Origin: a virus
Length of the DNA stretch: 27,745 nucleotides
IMG/VR virus record: IMGVR_UViG_3300019926_000057
Coordinates: 1 to 27,745 of that record
Strand: one strand, 5' to 3'
This document shows, piece by piece, positions 20,263 through 26,790 of this stretch. The translations under genes and the position numbers were made by a program. Below the pieces are notes generated by a model. The model was not told the DNA's origin, did not search any database, and saw only the letters and a program-made list of their open reading frames with translations. How positions within the stretch are numbered: position 1 is the first letter of the stretch; every line of letters starts with the position of its first letter.

Positions 20263-21303
20263 ATGAGTCAGGACCTTGCCAAGAAATTCGACACGATCCT
20301 CGACGCCCTTTCGGGCCTCGACGGTCGCCTCGCGGACGTGGAGCAGCGCATCGACACCAAGGGCACGCTCGGGTTTCGAGACAGCCCCTCGACGCGCCGC
20401 ATCCTGTACGCGAACCGCACGAACGGGCACCTCTGGTACTTCTGGGATCGGGACGAGAAGGAGCCGACCGGCGTCGACAAGCGGTGCCTTCGCGGGTTTC
20501 TCGTCGACGTGTTCATGTACGAGAAGGGCGATGAGGAGTCCGTCAAGGTGTGCGGGGTGTTCGACGTGGGGACGGAAGAGATCAGCGTCGAGTTCGGCGC
20601 GACGGCGACGGCGGGGCGGGCGTTCGTCGCGTCCCTCCGCGCCGCCAATCCTGCCGCGTTCGTCGACCCCATCACGATCGAGGTCGAGGCGTCGGACCCC
20701 GAAAAGGACAGCTACGACAGCGCCCTTCTCGTCGACATGTACGCAGAAGGCGACGCCGTCCTCACGGAGTCCGAGGATTGGCCCCCGAAGGGCGACCCCG
20801 ACACGATTCAGTCGATGGTGACGACGTTTCGGGACCAGATGGGATGGTCGCCCTCCTCCCCTTATGAGGCCGCCCCCGAAGGCGTCAAGCAGACGGGCGA
20901 CAGCGCCGCCCAAGAGGTCGGGGCCGACGCCCACAGAGACGCGCGCCAAGGGGGCCCCTCGGGATCACAGCCAAAGGGCAACGGACGCGAGAAGCACCCC
21001 AGCGAGAAAGCCTATTCCGGCGACGGGATGCCGATGTACGAGCCGAACGACCCGCCCCCGATTGACCGCGAGGCGGCATACGTCGGGACGGGCAACGCGA
21101 AGCAGGCATGGGTCATCGCCCAAGAGCACGGCCACACGCAGGAGTCCTTCGTCGACATGTGCACGGAGGCGTTCGGCGTGGAGAAGCCCCAACACCTTCC
21201 CCCGAAGGATTGGGAGGAGTTCTGGACGTACCTCGACCGGGACTACTGGGAGGCCAACCGCGACACGTTCGAGGAAGGGGCCGGGGGCGAGCTTCCGTTC
21301 TGA
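20263..21303 (+). CDS. Probable single-stranded-DNA-binding-like protein
   Basis: This 346-residue protein has a beta-rich N-terminal half with RRILYANRTNGHLWYFWDRD and GFLVDVFMYEKGDEESVKVC, then GVFDVGTEEISVEFGATATA, like an OB-fold seen in phage DNA-binding proteins. A low-complexity Gly/Gln/Ser linker (about 205-260) follows. The C-terminal domain has KQAWVIAQEHGHTQESFVDM and a WEEFWTYLDRDYWEANRDTF helix. The tip is EEGAGGELPF, an acidic stretch ending in Leu-Pro-Phe, which resembles the SSB C-terminal peptide that recruits replication partners. It is just upstream of the replication initiator and the helicase loader. An SSB role is inferred from the tip, domain order and context. The length is greater than normal SSBs. 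Confidence 0.55.
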   Translation: MSQDLAKKFDTILDALSGLDGRLADVEQRIDTKGTLGFRDSPSTRRILYANRTNGHLWYFWDRDEKEPTGVDKRCLRGFLVDVFMYEKGDEESVKVCGVFDVGTEEISVEFGATATAGRAFVASLRAANPAAFVDPITIEVEASDPEKDSYDSALLVDMYAEGDAVLTESEDWPPKGDPDTIQSMVTTFRDQMGWSPSSPYEAAPEGVKQTGDSAAQEVGADAHRDARQGGPSGSQPKGNGREKHPSEKAYSGDGMPMYEPNDPPPIDREAAYVGTGNAKQAWVIAQEHGHTQESFVDMCTEAFGVEKPQHLPPKDWEEFWTYLDRDYWEANRDTFEEGAGGELPF

Positions 21304-21556
21304 TCGGAAAGTGCCCACCCTCAAAGCATTAGCCGCAGAGTAGTCACGCGGGAGGCCGAAGGAACCCTCCCGCAGGCGAGGCGGCATGGCAACGCCCAAA
21401 GTCATGCCGCCGCCCCTGGCCGAGACACGAGGCACGTCTCATGCACACGTTCGCCACGGAGAGGCGCAGGTCCGCATGAGGCGGGCGGGATCATGCCCCG
21501 CCTCGGCCACGAGAATAGGAGCATCCGTCACTCTTTCCACAACGCACCCCACAGAC
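21304..21556 (+). other. Structured gene-free leader with four stem-loops
   Basis: This 253-bp stretch has no credible gene. It has GCGGGAGG/CCTCCCGC (21348-21373), GGCGGCATG/CATGCCGCC (21380-21411), GAGAC/GTCTC (21422-21440) and GAGGCGGG/CCCGCCTC (21478-21504). Four consecutive perfect stems in 160 bp look like a structured RNA or leader. No T-run follows any of them. Confidence 0.55.
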
Positions 21557-22105
21557 ATGGTTGGCAAGATCAACCGAAACGGGCACGCAGGCGGCGACGG
21601 GAAGGCCGCCCGCCCCGAAGCATCCGAAGTGTACGAGTACCTCCACCTCAAGTGGGCCGACATTCAGGCGTCCACGGAGAAGTCTCCGCAGGACGCCTAC
21701 GACATGGCAGTCGAGGAGACGGCGGGAGACTACGACATGAGCGAGTCCCACGTCCGCGACCTCGTCGACCGCGTGCAGGGACGGTCCCAAGATGAGGACC
21801 CGTCGCTGGGAAGCGCCCTCACCGAGTTGCAGGACACGATGCAGTCGCGGATCGACGACCTTGAGCGGCGGCTCGAAAAGCGCAAGGAGCGATCGGACCT
21901 CCCCCACCCCGTCAACTCGGTGGGCGTCGCGGAGATCGACGGCAAGACCGAGCGATTTAAGGTGCGCTGCCTTGGGCGCACGATCAAGCAAGTCTCCTAC
22001 GAGGACACACGCACGAAGGCTGAGGCAAAGGACCGCGCCGATCAGATCGCAGACGCGGTCGAAACGGCGATGCGCCTCCTCTTGCAGACGCCCACGAGGA
22101 CGTAG
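21557..22105 (+). CDS. Unrecognised coiled-coil protein
   Basis: This 182-residue protein starts at the ATG 21557 after CACCCCACAGAC. The N-terminal region has SEVYEYLHLKWADIQASTEK and DAYDMAVEETAGDYDMSESH followed by VRDLVDRVQG, resembling a small winged-helix or HTH. A coiled coil (ELQDTMQSRIDDLERRLEKR) follows, and a C-terminal part with KTERFKVRCLGRTIKQVSYE and a helix ending VETAMRLLLQTPTRT. I cannot name it. It precedes the replication initiator and might help at the origin. Longer in-frame starts would read through the structured leader and are unlikely. Confidence 0.6.
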   Translation: MVGKINRNGHAGGDGKAARPEASEVYEYLHLKWADIQASTEKSPQDAYDMAVEETAGDYDMSESHVRDLVDRVQGRSQDEDPSLGSALTELQDTMQSRIDDLERRLEKRKERSDLPHPVNSVGVAEIDGKTERFKVRCLGRTIKQVSYEDTRTKAEAKDRADQIADAVETAMRLLLQTPTRT

Positions 22106-22129
22106 CCCGAAAGAGAGCTGCGCCGCAAC

Positions 22130-22143
22130 GAGCCGCAAGGCTC
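22130..22143 (+). repeat. Leader hairpin, GCAA loop
   Basis: GAGCC-GCAA-GGCTC followed by ATACCGCGAACC. The GCAA loop is a GNRA tetraloop. This copy lies upstream of promoter P7, so it is not next to a start codon. Confidence 0.65.
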
Positions 22144-22158
22144 ATACCGCGAACCAGC

Positions 22159-22227
22159 GTGCGTCCCCACCGCAACAGCGCGGGCACTTGATGTTTATAA
22201 GTGCCCGCGTTATATTTGGGGACGCAC
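22159..22227 (+). promoter_or_regulatory. Concentric nested inverted repeats at the replication gene promoter
   Basis: Outer arms GTGCGTCCCCA (22159-22169) and TGGGGACGCAC (22217-22227) are perfect 11-bp inverted repeats. Inner arms CGCGGGCACTT (22179-22189) and AAGTGCCCGCG (22199-22209) are also perfect. The two are nearly concentric. They contain promoter P7 and end 21 bp before the initiator gene, so they could be an operator, an origin or an attenuator. Confidence 0.75.
22188..22216 (+). promoter_or_regulatory. Promoter P7 of the replication genes
   Basis: TTGATG (22188-22193), 17-bp spacer, TATATT (22211-22216), extending to TATATTTGGGG as in P6. The spacer differs from the P1-P4 operator, so control is probably separate. 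Confidence 0.8.
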
Positions 22228-22248
22228 ACACAGGACACCCCACACGTC

Positions 22249-23070
22249 ATGTCCCAAGACTTAAAAGCGACGCTGCTCCGCTTTGCGGGGCAGCACGCAA
22301 CCCTTACGTATCACCGCCCCTTCGCGGACCTTGTCGGGTCGATCGAGGGGGCCTTGATGCTTTCCCAGCTTCTCTTCTGGCACGAAGAAGAGGGAGAGTG
22401 GATCTGCGTCCCCGACGAGGAGTGGATCGACCTCATGGGCGAGGCCGCCGTCACGCGGTATCGCCTGCGGAAGGCGCGAGAGGCGATGGTCGAGCAAGGG
22501 TACCTCGACACCGAAGTCCGCAAGGACAAGAACGGGGCCCCCACGCAGCATTACCGAATCGACATGGACGCCTTTCTCGCGCCGTGGCGCGAGCATGTCG
22601 ACGCCCCCGCCCCGGCAGAGGACCCAACAGGGGAAGAGTCCGGCGAGACGGACCCCGCCGACGCGCCCCTCGACGTGCTCCTCAACGTGCCGCCCGAATC
22701 GGTCACCCCGCAGATCGCAACGGAGGCGTGGAACCGATTCGCGAATCGCATGCGGGAGGACGGGTACGACATTTCTCGCGTCCGCAAGGTCACCGACACC
22801 CGCCGATCGAAGGTCGAGAGGCACCGCACGGAGCTTTGGCCCGTCATGCAGGAGGTGTTCGACCGCATCGAGCGCAGCCGCCACCTTCGCGGCGAGAACG
22901 GGTGGACGGTGTCGTTTGACTGGATCTGGAAATCAGAGTCCAACTACACGAAGGTCCTTGAGGGTGTCTACGAGGACAACGGAGGCGAGCACTCCCCCTC
23001 GCGTGAGAACCGCGAGAACGCGTCACAATCGGACGGGACATACGACGTAGGGTATGGGGCGGGCGAATAG
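22249..23070 (+). CDS. Replication initiator (winged-helix, DnaD/O-like)
   Basis: The first about 115 of 273 residues form a winged-helix unit: SIEGALMLSQLLFWHEEEGE (31-50), WICVPDEEWIDLMG, then RYRLRKAREAMVEQGYLDTE, and PTQHYRIDMDAF. This is typical of phage replication proteins that bind origin DNA. An acidic linker (EDPTGEESGETDPADAP) separates a C-terminal domain: AWNRFANRMREDGYDISRVR, then LWPVMQEVFDRIERSRHLRG, GWTVSFDWIWKSESNYTKVL. This C-terminal pattern is common in phage initiators that contact a DnaC-type loader, which is encoded 29 bp downstream. Start ATG at 22249 follows CCACACGTC and P7 with nested inverted repeats. Direct binding to those repeats is inference. Confidence 0.8.
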   Translation: MSQDLKATLLRFAGQHATLTYHRPFADLVGSIEGALMLSQLLFWHEEEGEWICVPDEEWIDLMGEAAVTRYRLRKAREAMVEQGYLDTEVRKDKNGAPTQHYRIDMDAFLAPWREHVDAPAPAEDPTGEESGETDPADAPLDVLLNVPPESVTPQIATEAWNRFANRMREDGYDISRVRKVTDTRRSKVERHRTELWPVMQEVFDRIERSRHLRGENGWTVSFDWIWKSESNYTKVLEGVYEDNGGEHSPSRENRENASQSDGTYDVGYGAGE

Positions 23071-23099
23071 CAATCTCATCACAGACACACGCTCGGCGT

Positions 23100-23993
23100 A
23101 TGCACACGCAAGAAGGCGACGTAGGCGAAGCCCCGTCGACGGATCTCGACGAGGTACAAACGCTCGATGAGGCGATGCAGGAGATCGTCGATCGGGCGCT
23201 CGACAAGACCGAGTACGATTCTTTGGGCGAAGTCCCCCCAGAAGCAAACAGGCAGCGAGGGCGCTCCGTCCCGTGCGGCTCCTGCAACGGCATGGGCAGG
23301 ACTCGCGACGGGTCGTTTTGCTCTTGCGACTACGGGCAGGAGAAGCAGCAGAAGCACACGAAGCGAATCCGCGACACATTCCGCAGCGCAGGTGTCCCCT
23401 CGCGCCTGCGGAAGCACACCCTCGCGTCGTGGGACGAGAAGTGCGGCGGGGAGGATGGCAAGGCCCGCGCTCGTGGCCTCGTCCGCGAGATTATCGAGGA
23501 CGGGACCGCAACCGGCAGGCAAGGCACCGCGAGGCCGGGACTCCTCCTCTACGGGGACAACGGCATCGGCAAGACGGGCCTCATGTCGGGCCTCCTCAAG
23601 CGTCTGTTCGATCAAGGGCACGCCGTCCTCTGGATCAAGTGGTCGGGCATGATCGACGACGTGCAGGCGACCTACGACGGCTCCTCGCAGGGCACAAGCA
23701 CCGAGGCGCGAGTGTCGGCGCTGCAACGCGTGTCGCACCTCTTCCTCGACGACTTCGGGGAGCCGTTCCGCTCTCGCGACAGGTGGCGCGTCAGCGACGA
23801 TCGCCGCGACATTACGTGGCAGGTGCTCTCGGCCCGTCACGAGGAAGACAAGCCCACGTTCATCACGACAAACCACGAGGGCCTCACGCCGATCAGCGAC
23901 CAGTTTTCACCCCGCATCGCAGACCGCATCATGGAAATGTGCACGGTTGCAGAAATGTCGGGGCGCAACCTTCGACACCCTTCTAATCAGTAG
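23100..23993 (+). CDS. DnaC/DnaI-type helicase loader (AAA+ ATPase)
   Basis: This 297-residue protein has an N-terminal zinc-finger-like cluster (C59, C62, C74, C76: CGSC...FCSCDYG), a basic helix and then an AAA+ core. Walker A is GDNGIGKTGL (152-161) with Lys158 and Thr159. Walker B is LFLDDFGEPF (214-223) with the DD pair. TFITTNHEG (253-261) is sensor 1. PRIADRIMEM with Arg272 and Arg276 supplies arginine finger residues. Such proteins load the replicative helicase and are close to DnaC. No helicase gene is visible, so the host DnaB is probably used. It lies next to the initiator on the same transcript. The length and motifs are complete. Confidence 0.9.
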   Translation: MHTQEGDVGEAPSTDLDEVQTLDEAMQEIVDRALDKTEYDSLGEVPPEANRQRGRSVPCGSCNGMGRTRDGSFCSCDYGQEKQQKHTKRIRDTFRSAGVPSRLRKHTLASWDEKCGGEDGKARARGLVREIIEDGTATGRQGTARPGLLLYGDNGIGKTGLMSGLLKRLFDQGHAVLWIKWSGMIDDVQATYDGSSQGTSTEARVSALQRVSHLFLDDFGEPFRSRDRWRVSDDRRDITWQVLSARHEEDKPTFITTNHEGLTPISDQFSPRIADRIMEMCTVAEMSGRNLRHPSNQ

Positions 23994-24003
23994 CACACGA
24001 GGC

Positions 24004-24204
24004 ATGGACACGCAAGATCGCATCAAAGACGCGGAGGAGCGCATCGAGCAAATCGACCGCGAGCTATCGAACCTCTACAACGTGGACTTCCGCGAGGCCG
24101 AGCGGGAGGAACTCCGCAAACGGTCCGAGCGAGCAAAGCAACTGGAAACAGAGCGGCGCAGGCTCCAAGGATGGCTCAACGTCCGCAAGGGCAAGAACGA
24201 CTGA
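24004..24204 (+). CDS. Small coiled-coil protein
   Basis: This 66-residue protein is almost wholly charged helix: DRIKDAEERIEQIDRELSNL, then REAEREELRKRSERAKQLET, and a final WLNVRKGKND. It would form a long coiled coil. The ATG at 24004 is 10 bp after the helicase loader stop, so it is on the same transcript. It may be an accessory factor of the loader. No family is recognised. Confidence 0.65.
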   Translation: MDTQDRIKDAEERIEQIDRELSNLYNVDFREAEREELRKRSERAKQLETERRRLQGWLNVRKGKND

Positions 24205-24263
24205 CCCTTTGTTTCTTTTTCCCTTGCAGTCTTGGTTTCAAGAATTAAAGACCGCAACCGCAC

Positions 24264-24279
24264 GGAGCCGACAGGCTCC
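24264..24279 (+). repeat. Leader hairpin, GACA loop
   Basis: GGAGCC-GACA-GGCTCC flanked by ACCGCAACCGCAC and AGCCGCAACAACACCGCAAC. The stem has 6 bp, the longest in this family, 34 bp before the ATG at 24314. Confidence 0.7.
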
Positions 24280-24313
24280 CAGCCGCAACAACACCGCAAC
24301 ACCCCTTGTCCTT

Positions 24314-24721
24314 ATGGCCGCAACGAAACTCCGATGGACGCCCGCACAATCCGCGTGGGCGATCGAGAAAAAGTTTGCCGATCGCACCCTCGAATCCTTC
24401 TACATCCGTCTCCTGCTCAAGGCGAAGGCGCGGGGCATCCTCATCGGGGTGCGACGCGAGGCGCGACTCATGCACGAGATCACCGATTGGGACGCCGCCG
24501 CCGTGATTCCCGAGGAATGGATTGAGCGGACCGACCTCACGCTGCGTGCCGTCCAGAACGCACGGGAGAACGTCAACGCCCACGAGACGGTAGCGCGTCG
24601 GGTCGGGCACAGGGACGGGCACGAGTCCTACGCCATCGTCACCGAGCAGAAGGCAAAAGAGAGGCGCGGAGAAACCGCCCCGGCGGGACCGAAGCAAGAA
24701 ACAGCAAACGCCTTCGCGTAG
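24314..24721 (+). CDS. Unrecognised protein
   Basis: This 135-residue protein has a helical N-terminus (LRWTPAQSAWAIEKKFADRT, LESFYIRLLLKAKARGILIG) and an acidic centre (MHEITDWDAAAVIPEEWIER), then a charged helix and a Pro/Gly tail. I do not recognise it. Start ATG at 24314 follows the leader hairpin, CCGCAACACC and TTGTCCTT. The longer frame from 24209 reads only leader. It lies between the replication block and the parA promoter, so its own promoter is unclear. Confidence 0.6.
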   Translation: MAATKLRWTPAQSAWAIEKKFADRTLESFYIRLLLKAKARGILIGVRREARLMHEITDWDAAAVIPEEWIERTDLTLRAVQNARENVNAHETVARRVGHRDGHESYAIVTEQKAKERRGETAPAGPKQETANAFA

Positions 24722-24742
24722 GGTTCGCCTGCGCCGCGTGAC

Positions 24743-24772
24743 TTGACATTGGCGGGCAAGACTTCTTTATTT
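24743..24772 (+). promoter_or_regulatory. Promoter of parA
   Basis: TTGACA (24743-24748), a 17-bp spacer and TTTATT (24766-24771). The -10 box is inside the 30-bp inverted repeat at 24764, so a bound partition protein would block RNA polymerase. Confidence 0.7.
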
Positions 24773-24793
24773 CTTGTGAGCAAGAGATAAAGA
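24764..24793 (+). promoter_or_regulatory. Inverted repeat before parA (candidate operator/centromere)
   Basis: TCTTTAT-tt-CTTG (24764-24776) mirrors CAAG-ag-ATAAAGA (24781-24793) around a 4-bp centre. It overlaps the parA -10. In type Ib systems the ribbon-helix-helix protein binds such upstream repeats to repress and to act as centromere complex. Confidence 0.65.
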
Positions 24794-24809
24794 CTGACGT
24801 GTACCCGCC

Positions 24810-25457
24810 ATGGTCATTTCGCTCGTCAACGAGAAGGGCGGCGTCGGAAAGACGACGCTCGCGACGAACCTCGCCTGCGGGGTGGTCGAGAAGGGCATGA
24901 CGGCGGGCATTCTCGACGCCGACCCGCAGGGTACGGCCTTGGACTGGAACGCGGCGCGAGAGACAGGCCTCATCCCCGTCGTGCGCCACGAGTCGGAGCA
25001 TATGGTGAGGGGCCTTCCCGATCGGCTTCGCTCCGTCGACGTTCTTCTAATCGACACGCCGGGGACCCTGTCCGGCATCACGGTCGAGGCCATCAAGTCC
25101 AGCGACGTGGCCCTCGTCCCGACGCAACCGTCCGCGTCTGACCTGTGGGCCGCACGAGACGCCATCGAGCTTGTCCGCGAGCGGCAGGCCGTCACGGGTG
25201 GGGCCCCCATCCTGCGGGTCGTCGTGTCGCGAGGCAAGGTGGGGACGCGCCTCACCGGAGAGGCGCACGAGGCAATCGAGGCGATCGGAGCCACGCCCCT
25301 CCCCGCAGGCACGCGAGACAGGGAATCCTACAAGCGGTCATTTGGGCAAGGGCAGAGCGTCCTTGCGTCTTCAGACTCGAAGGCGAAGTCAGAGATTCGG
25401 CAAATTACTACCGATGTACTCGAACTACTCTCTACCGCGCACAATGAGCCTTGCTGA
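24810..25457 (+). CDS. parA: ParA-type partition ATPase (ParF-like)
   Basis: This 215-residue protein is a small ParA without an N-terminal HTH. It has the deviant Walker A KGGVGKTT (9-16, Lys9 and Lys14), the Walker A' aspartate in LDADPQG (36-42), and Walker B VLLIDTPG (77-84). The length and the partner encoded downstream match the ParF class of type Ib systems, which move plasmid copies along the nucleoid. The end overlaps the next gene by 14 bp, so both are coupled. The start ATG at 24810 follows the inverted repeat in the promoter. Its presence in a phage genome suggests plasmid-like maintenance. It could also position phage DNA or other cargo. Confidence 0.9.
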   Translation: MVISLVNEKGGVGKTTLATNLACGVVEKGMTAGILDADPQGTALDWNAARETGLIPVVRHESEHMVRGLPDRLRSVDVLLIDTPGTLSGITVEAIKSSDVALVPTQPSASDLWAARDAIELVRERQAVTGGAPILRVVVSRGKVGTRLTGEAHEAIEAIGATPLPAGTRDRESYKRSFGQGQSVLASSDSKAKSEIRQITTDVLELLSTAHNEPC

Positions 25458-25656
25458 TCAAGCGTCCGCTCGGAAGGACTCGCAGAACGAAGACATGGAC
25501 AACCTGATGGAAGAGGCAGGACAAGAAGACTTGGCCGACCTGAACGCTCAAATTCCCGAATCCCTACACCGACGCGTTAAGATGCAGGCGGTCCAACAAG
25601 ACACCACGATCCGCGAGGAAGTGATCGCCGCACTTGAGGCGCACCTAACAGACTAA
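25444..25656 (+). CDS. Ribbon-helix-helix protein, ParG-like partner of ParA
   Basis: This 70-residue protein has a polar, disordered N-terminus (about 1-30) and then DLNAQIPESLHRRVKMQAVQ followed by DTTIREEVIAALEAHL, the strand-helix-turn-helix pattern of ribbon-helix-helix proteins. Its size and plan are those of ParG, which uses the flexible tail to stimulate ParF and the RHH dimer to bind the centromere/operator. It overlaps parA by 14 bp. The inverted repeat at 24764-24793 is the obvious site. Longer starts are shadows of parA. The function is inferred from architecture and position, but the combination is typical. Confidence 0.75.
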   Translation: MSLADQASARKDSQNEDMDNLMEEAGQEDLADLNAQIPESLHRRVKMQAVQQDTTIREEVIAALEAHLTD

Positions 25657-25686
25657 ACCCCTTTGCCCTCAACAACTCCTTCAACC

Positions 25687-26004
25687 ATGCAATCATTTGG
25701 ACAGGTCCTCCACGATGCACGAACGAGCAAGGGCATGACCCTCCGGGAGCTTGAAACGCAGTCCGACGTGCACTATTCTTACCTCTCGCGGATTGAAAAC
25801 GGCTGCCTCCCTCACCCGCCGTCCGAAGACGTTGTGCGTCAGCTATGCCGCGTCCTGTCCATCAACCCCGACAAGGGGCTGCTGGCTGCCGGGATCATCC
25901 CCGGCTGGTTTGAGGAGTGGCTCGTCGAGCACCCGAACACGACACTAGAGATTGTCCGCAAGATCGAGCGCGGCGAGGACCCGCGCCTTGCGGAAAAGAT
26001 GTGA
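25687..26004 (+). CDS. XRE-family HTH regulator
   Basis: This 105-residue protein begins SFGQVLHDARTSKGMTLREL (3-22) and continues ETQSDVHYSYLSRIENGCLP, a complete five-helix XRE/Cro domain with the recognition helix in HYSYLSRIENG. The C-terminal helix PGWFEEWLVEHPNTTLEIVR may mediate dimerisation. It probably represses early or partition genes and could be the lysogeny repressor or an antagonist of the HTH protein at 17250. It follows the parA pair by 30 bp without its own visible promoter. The gene ends the plus-strand block. Confidence 0.8.
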   Translation: MQSFGQVLHDARTSKGMTLRELETQSDVHYSYLSRIENGCLPHPPSEDVVRQLCRVLSINPDKGLLAAGIIPGWFEEWLVEHPNTTLEIVRKIERGEDPRLAEKM

Positions 26005-26102
26005 CCTTACCCCACATTGAGTAGCTCTGTGCGGGACGATCGCCGCACAGACGCGGTTCGCTGCGGTGTTCGTTGCGGTTCACCGTAGCGGTTGCGGTGC
26101 GG

Positions 26103-26138
26103 CCCCTGTCCACGTTGCGGTGGCAGGGGTCGCTTTTT
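26103..26138 (+). terminator. Terminator after the XRE gene
   Basis: CCCCTG (26103-26108) pairs with CAGGGG (26124-26129), with inner CAC/GTG pairing. TCGCTTTTT follows. Confidence 0.75.
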
Positions 26139-26170
26139 GTGCCTTGTTTGCTTTTCCTCGAAACGCAACA

Positions 26171-26200
26171 CAAAGATAAAAACTGCTCGGAGCGTGTCAA
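26171..26200 (-). promoter_or_regulatory. Leftward promoter-like site
   Basis: On the minus strand TTGACA (26200-26195), 16-bp spacer and TATCTTTG (26178-26171), a perfect TAnnTTTG. There is no minus-strand gene in front of it; the transcript would pass through two hairpins towards the XRE gene antisense. Confidence 0.5.
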
Positions 26201-26319
26201 GGGGCGGTTTTGTGAAGCGCCTTTAGTTTGAAGAATCGCCGGATGAATTGAGCAGAAGGCGCGCTCAAGCGTTGCGTAGACGCGGCGGGCGTAGGGGCGG
26301 GGTCGTCGATCGAGCAGGC

Positions 26320-26353
26320 AAAAAGGACGCGTCAGCGCCGAACTCACGCGTCC
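26320..26353 (-). terminator. Terminator of the lysis block
   Basis: On the minus strand GGACGCGT (26353-26346) pairs with ACGCGTCC (26332-26325) and TTTTT follows. The stem begins inside the stop region of the spanin-like gene. Confidence 0.9.
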
Positions 26354-26790
26354 TGATGCGACGAAGACGAGGGCCCCGGCCCTGTATCCGTGATGTCCAG
26401 CTCCTCCATGTCTGCTCGCAGGTCTTCCTCGGTTGGCACGTCCCCCGGCAGGTCGGCGTTGCTGATCTCGGGCATGTCCATCTTCCTCCGCATCTCGTTG
26501 AGCATGTTGATGACGAGATCCAGCTTCTTGCGGAGGGCAAACGCCTGAAACTGCGCCGCAAGCCTCGCCTGACGCTCCTCCACAAACCGATTCCGCAGGT
26601 CGTTCACCTCGGAGCGGAGGCTGTTTAGCTCCTCCCGCAACTCGTCGTTGAGGCTCTCGCGTGCCTGTGCCGTTTGCCCGCGCCGTTGCAGGAGGTAGGA
26701 GGCTACCGACCCCACCGCCCCCGACACGAGGGAGAAGAGAAACAAAGCGACCGCCCCCCACGGGCCGAGTAGTTGCGTGAGTTCAGGCAT
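26344..26790 (-). CDS. Membrane-anchored coiled-coil protein (i-spanin/Rz-like candidate)
   Basis: The 148-residue protein has one membrane span near the N-terminus (WGAVALFLFSLVSGAVGSVA, 11-30), a basic QRR stop-transfer and a long coiled coil (about 40-105: LNDELREELNSLRSEVNDLR, VEERQARLAAQFQAFALRKK). The C-terminal tail is acidic and Ser-rich. This N-in membrane anchor plus periplasmic coiled coil is the plan of inner-membrane spanins, which fuse inner and outer membranes at lysis. It overlaps the lysozyme gene by 8 bp and ends the block. A partner o-spanin with lipobox is not seen. It could instead be a tail or membrane protein. Start ATG at 26790; the longer frame to 26844 shadows the lysozyme. 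Confidence 0.6.
   Translation of the reverse strand: MPELTQLLGPWGAVALFLFSLVSGAVGSVASYLLQRRGQTAQARESLNDELREELNSLRSEVNDLRNRFVEERQARLAAQFQAFALRKKLDLVINMLNEMRRKMDMPEISNADLPGDVPTEEDLRADMEELDITDTGPGPSSSSHQDA

Larger units (their letters stand above)
26005..26343. other. Convergent intergenic region with hairpins (no gene)
   Basis: The 339 bp between convergent genes holds a CTGTGCGG/CCGCACAG hairpin (26027-26050), a terminator for the plus strand (26103), a minus-strand promoter-like site (26171-26200) and most of a minus-strand terminator (26320). The GTTGCGG repeat, the reverse of CCGCAAC, occurs four times between 26071 and 26120. I see no protein-coding frame of quality. Confidence 0.55.

Noticed and set aside
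25895-26761. A 288-codon minus-strand frame
   Set aside because: Reads through a perfect terminator, promoter-like site and hairpins; low-complexity product.
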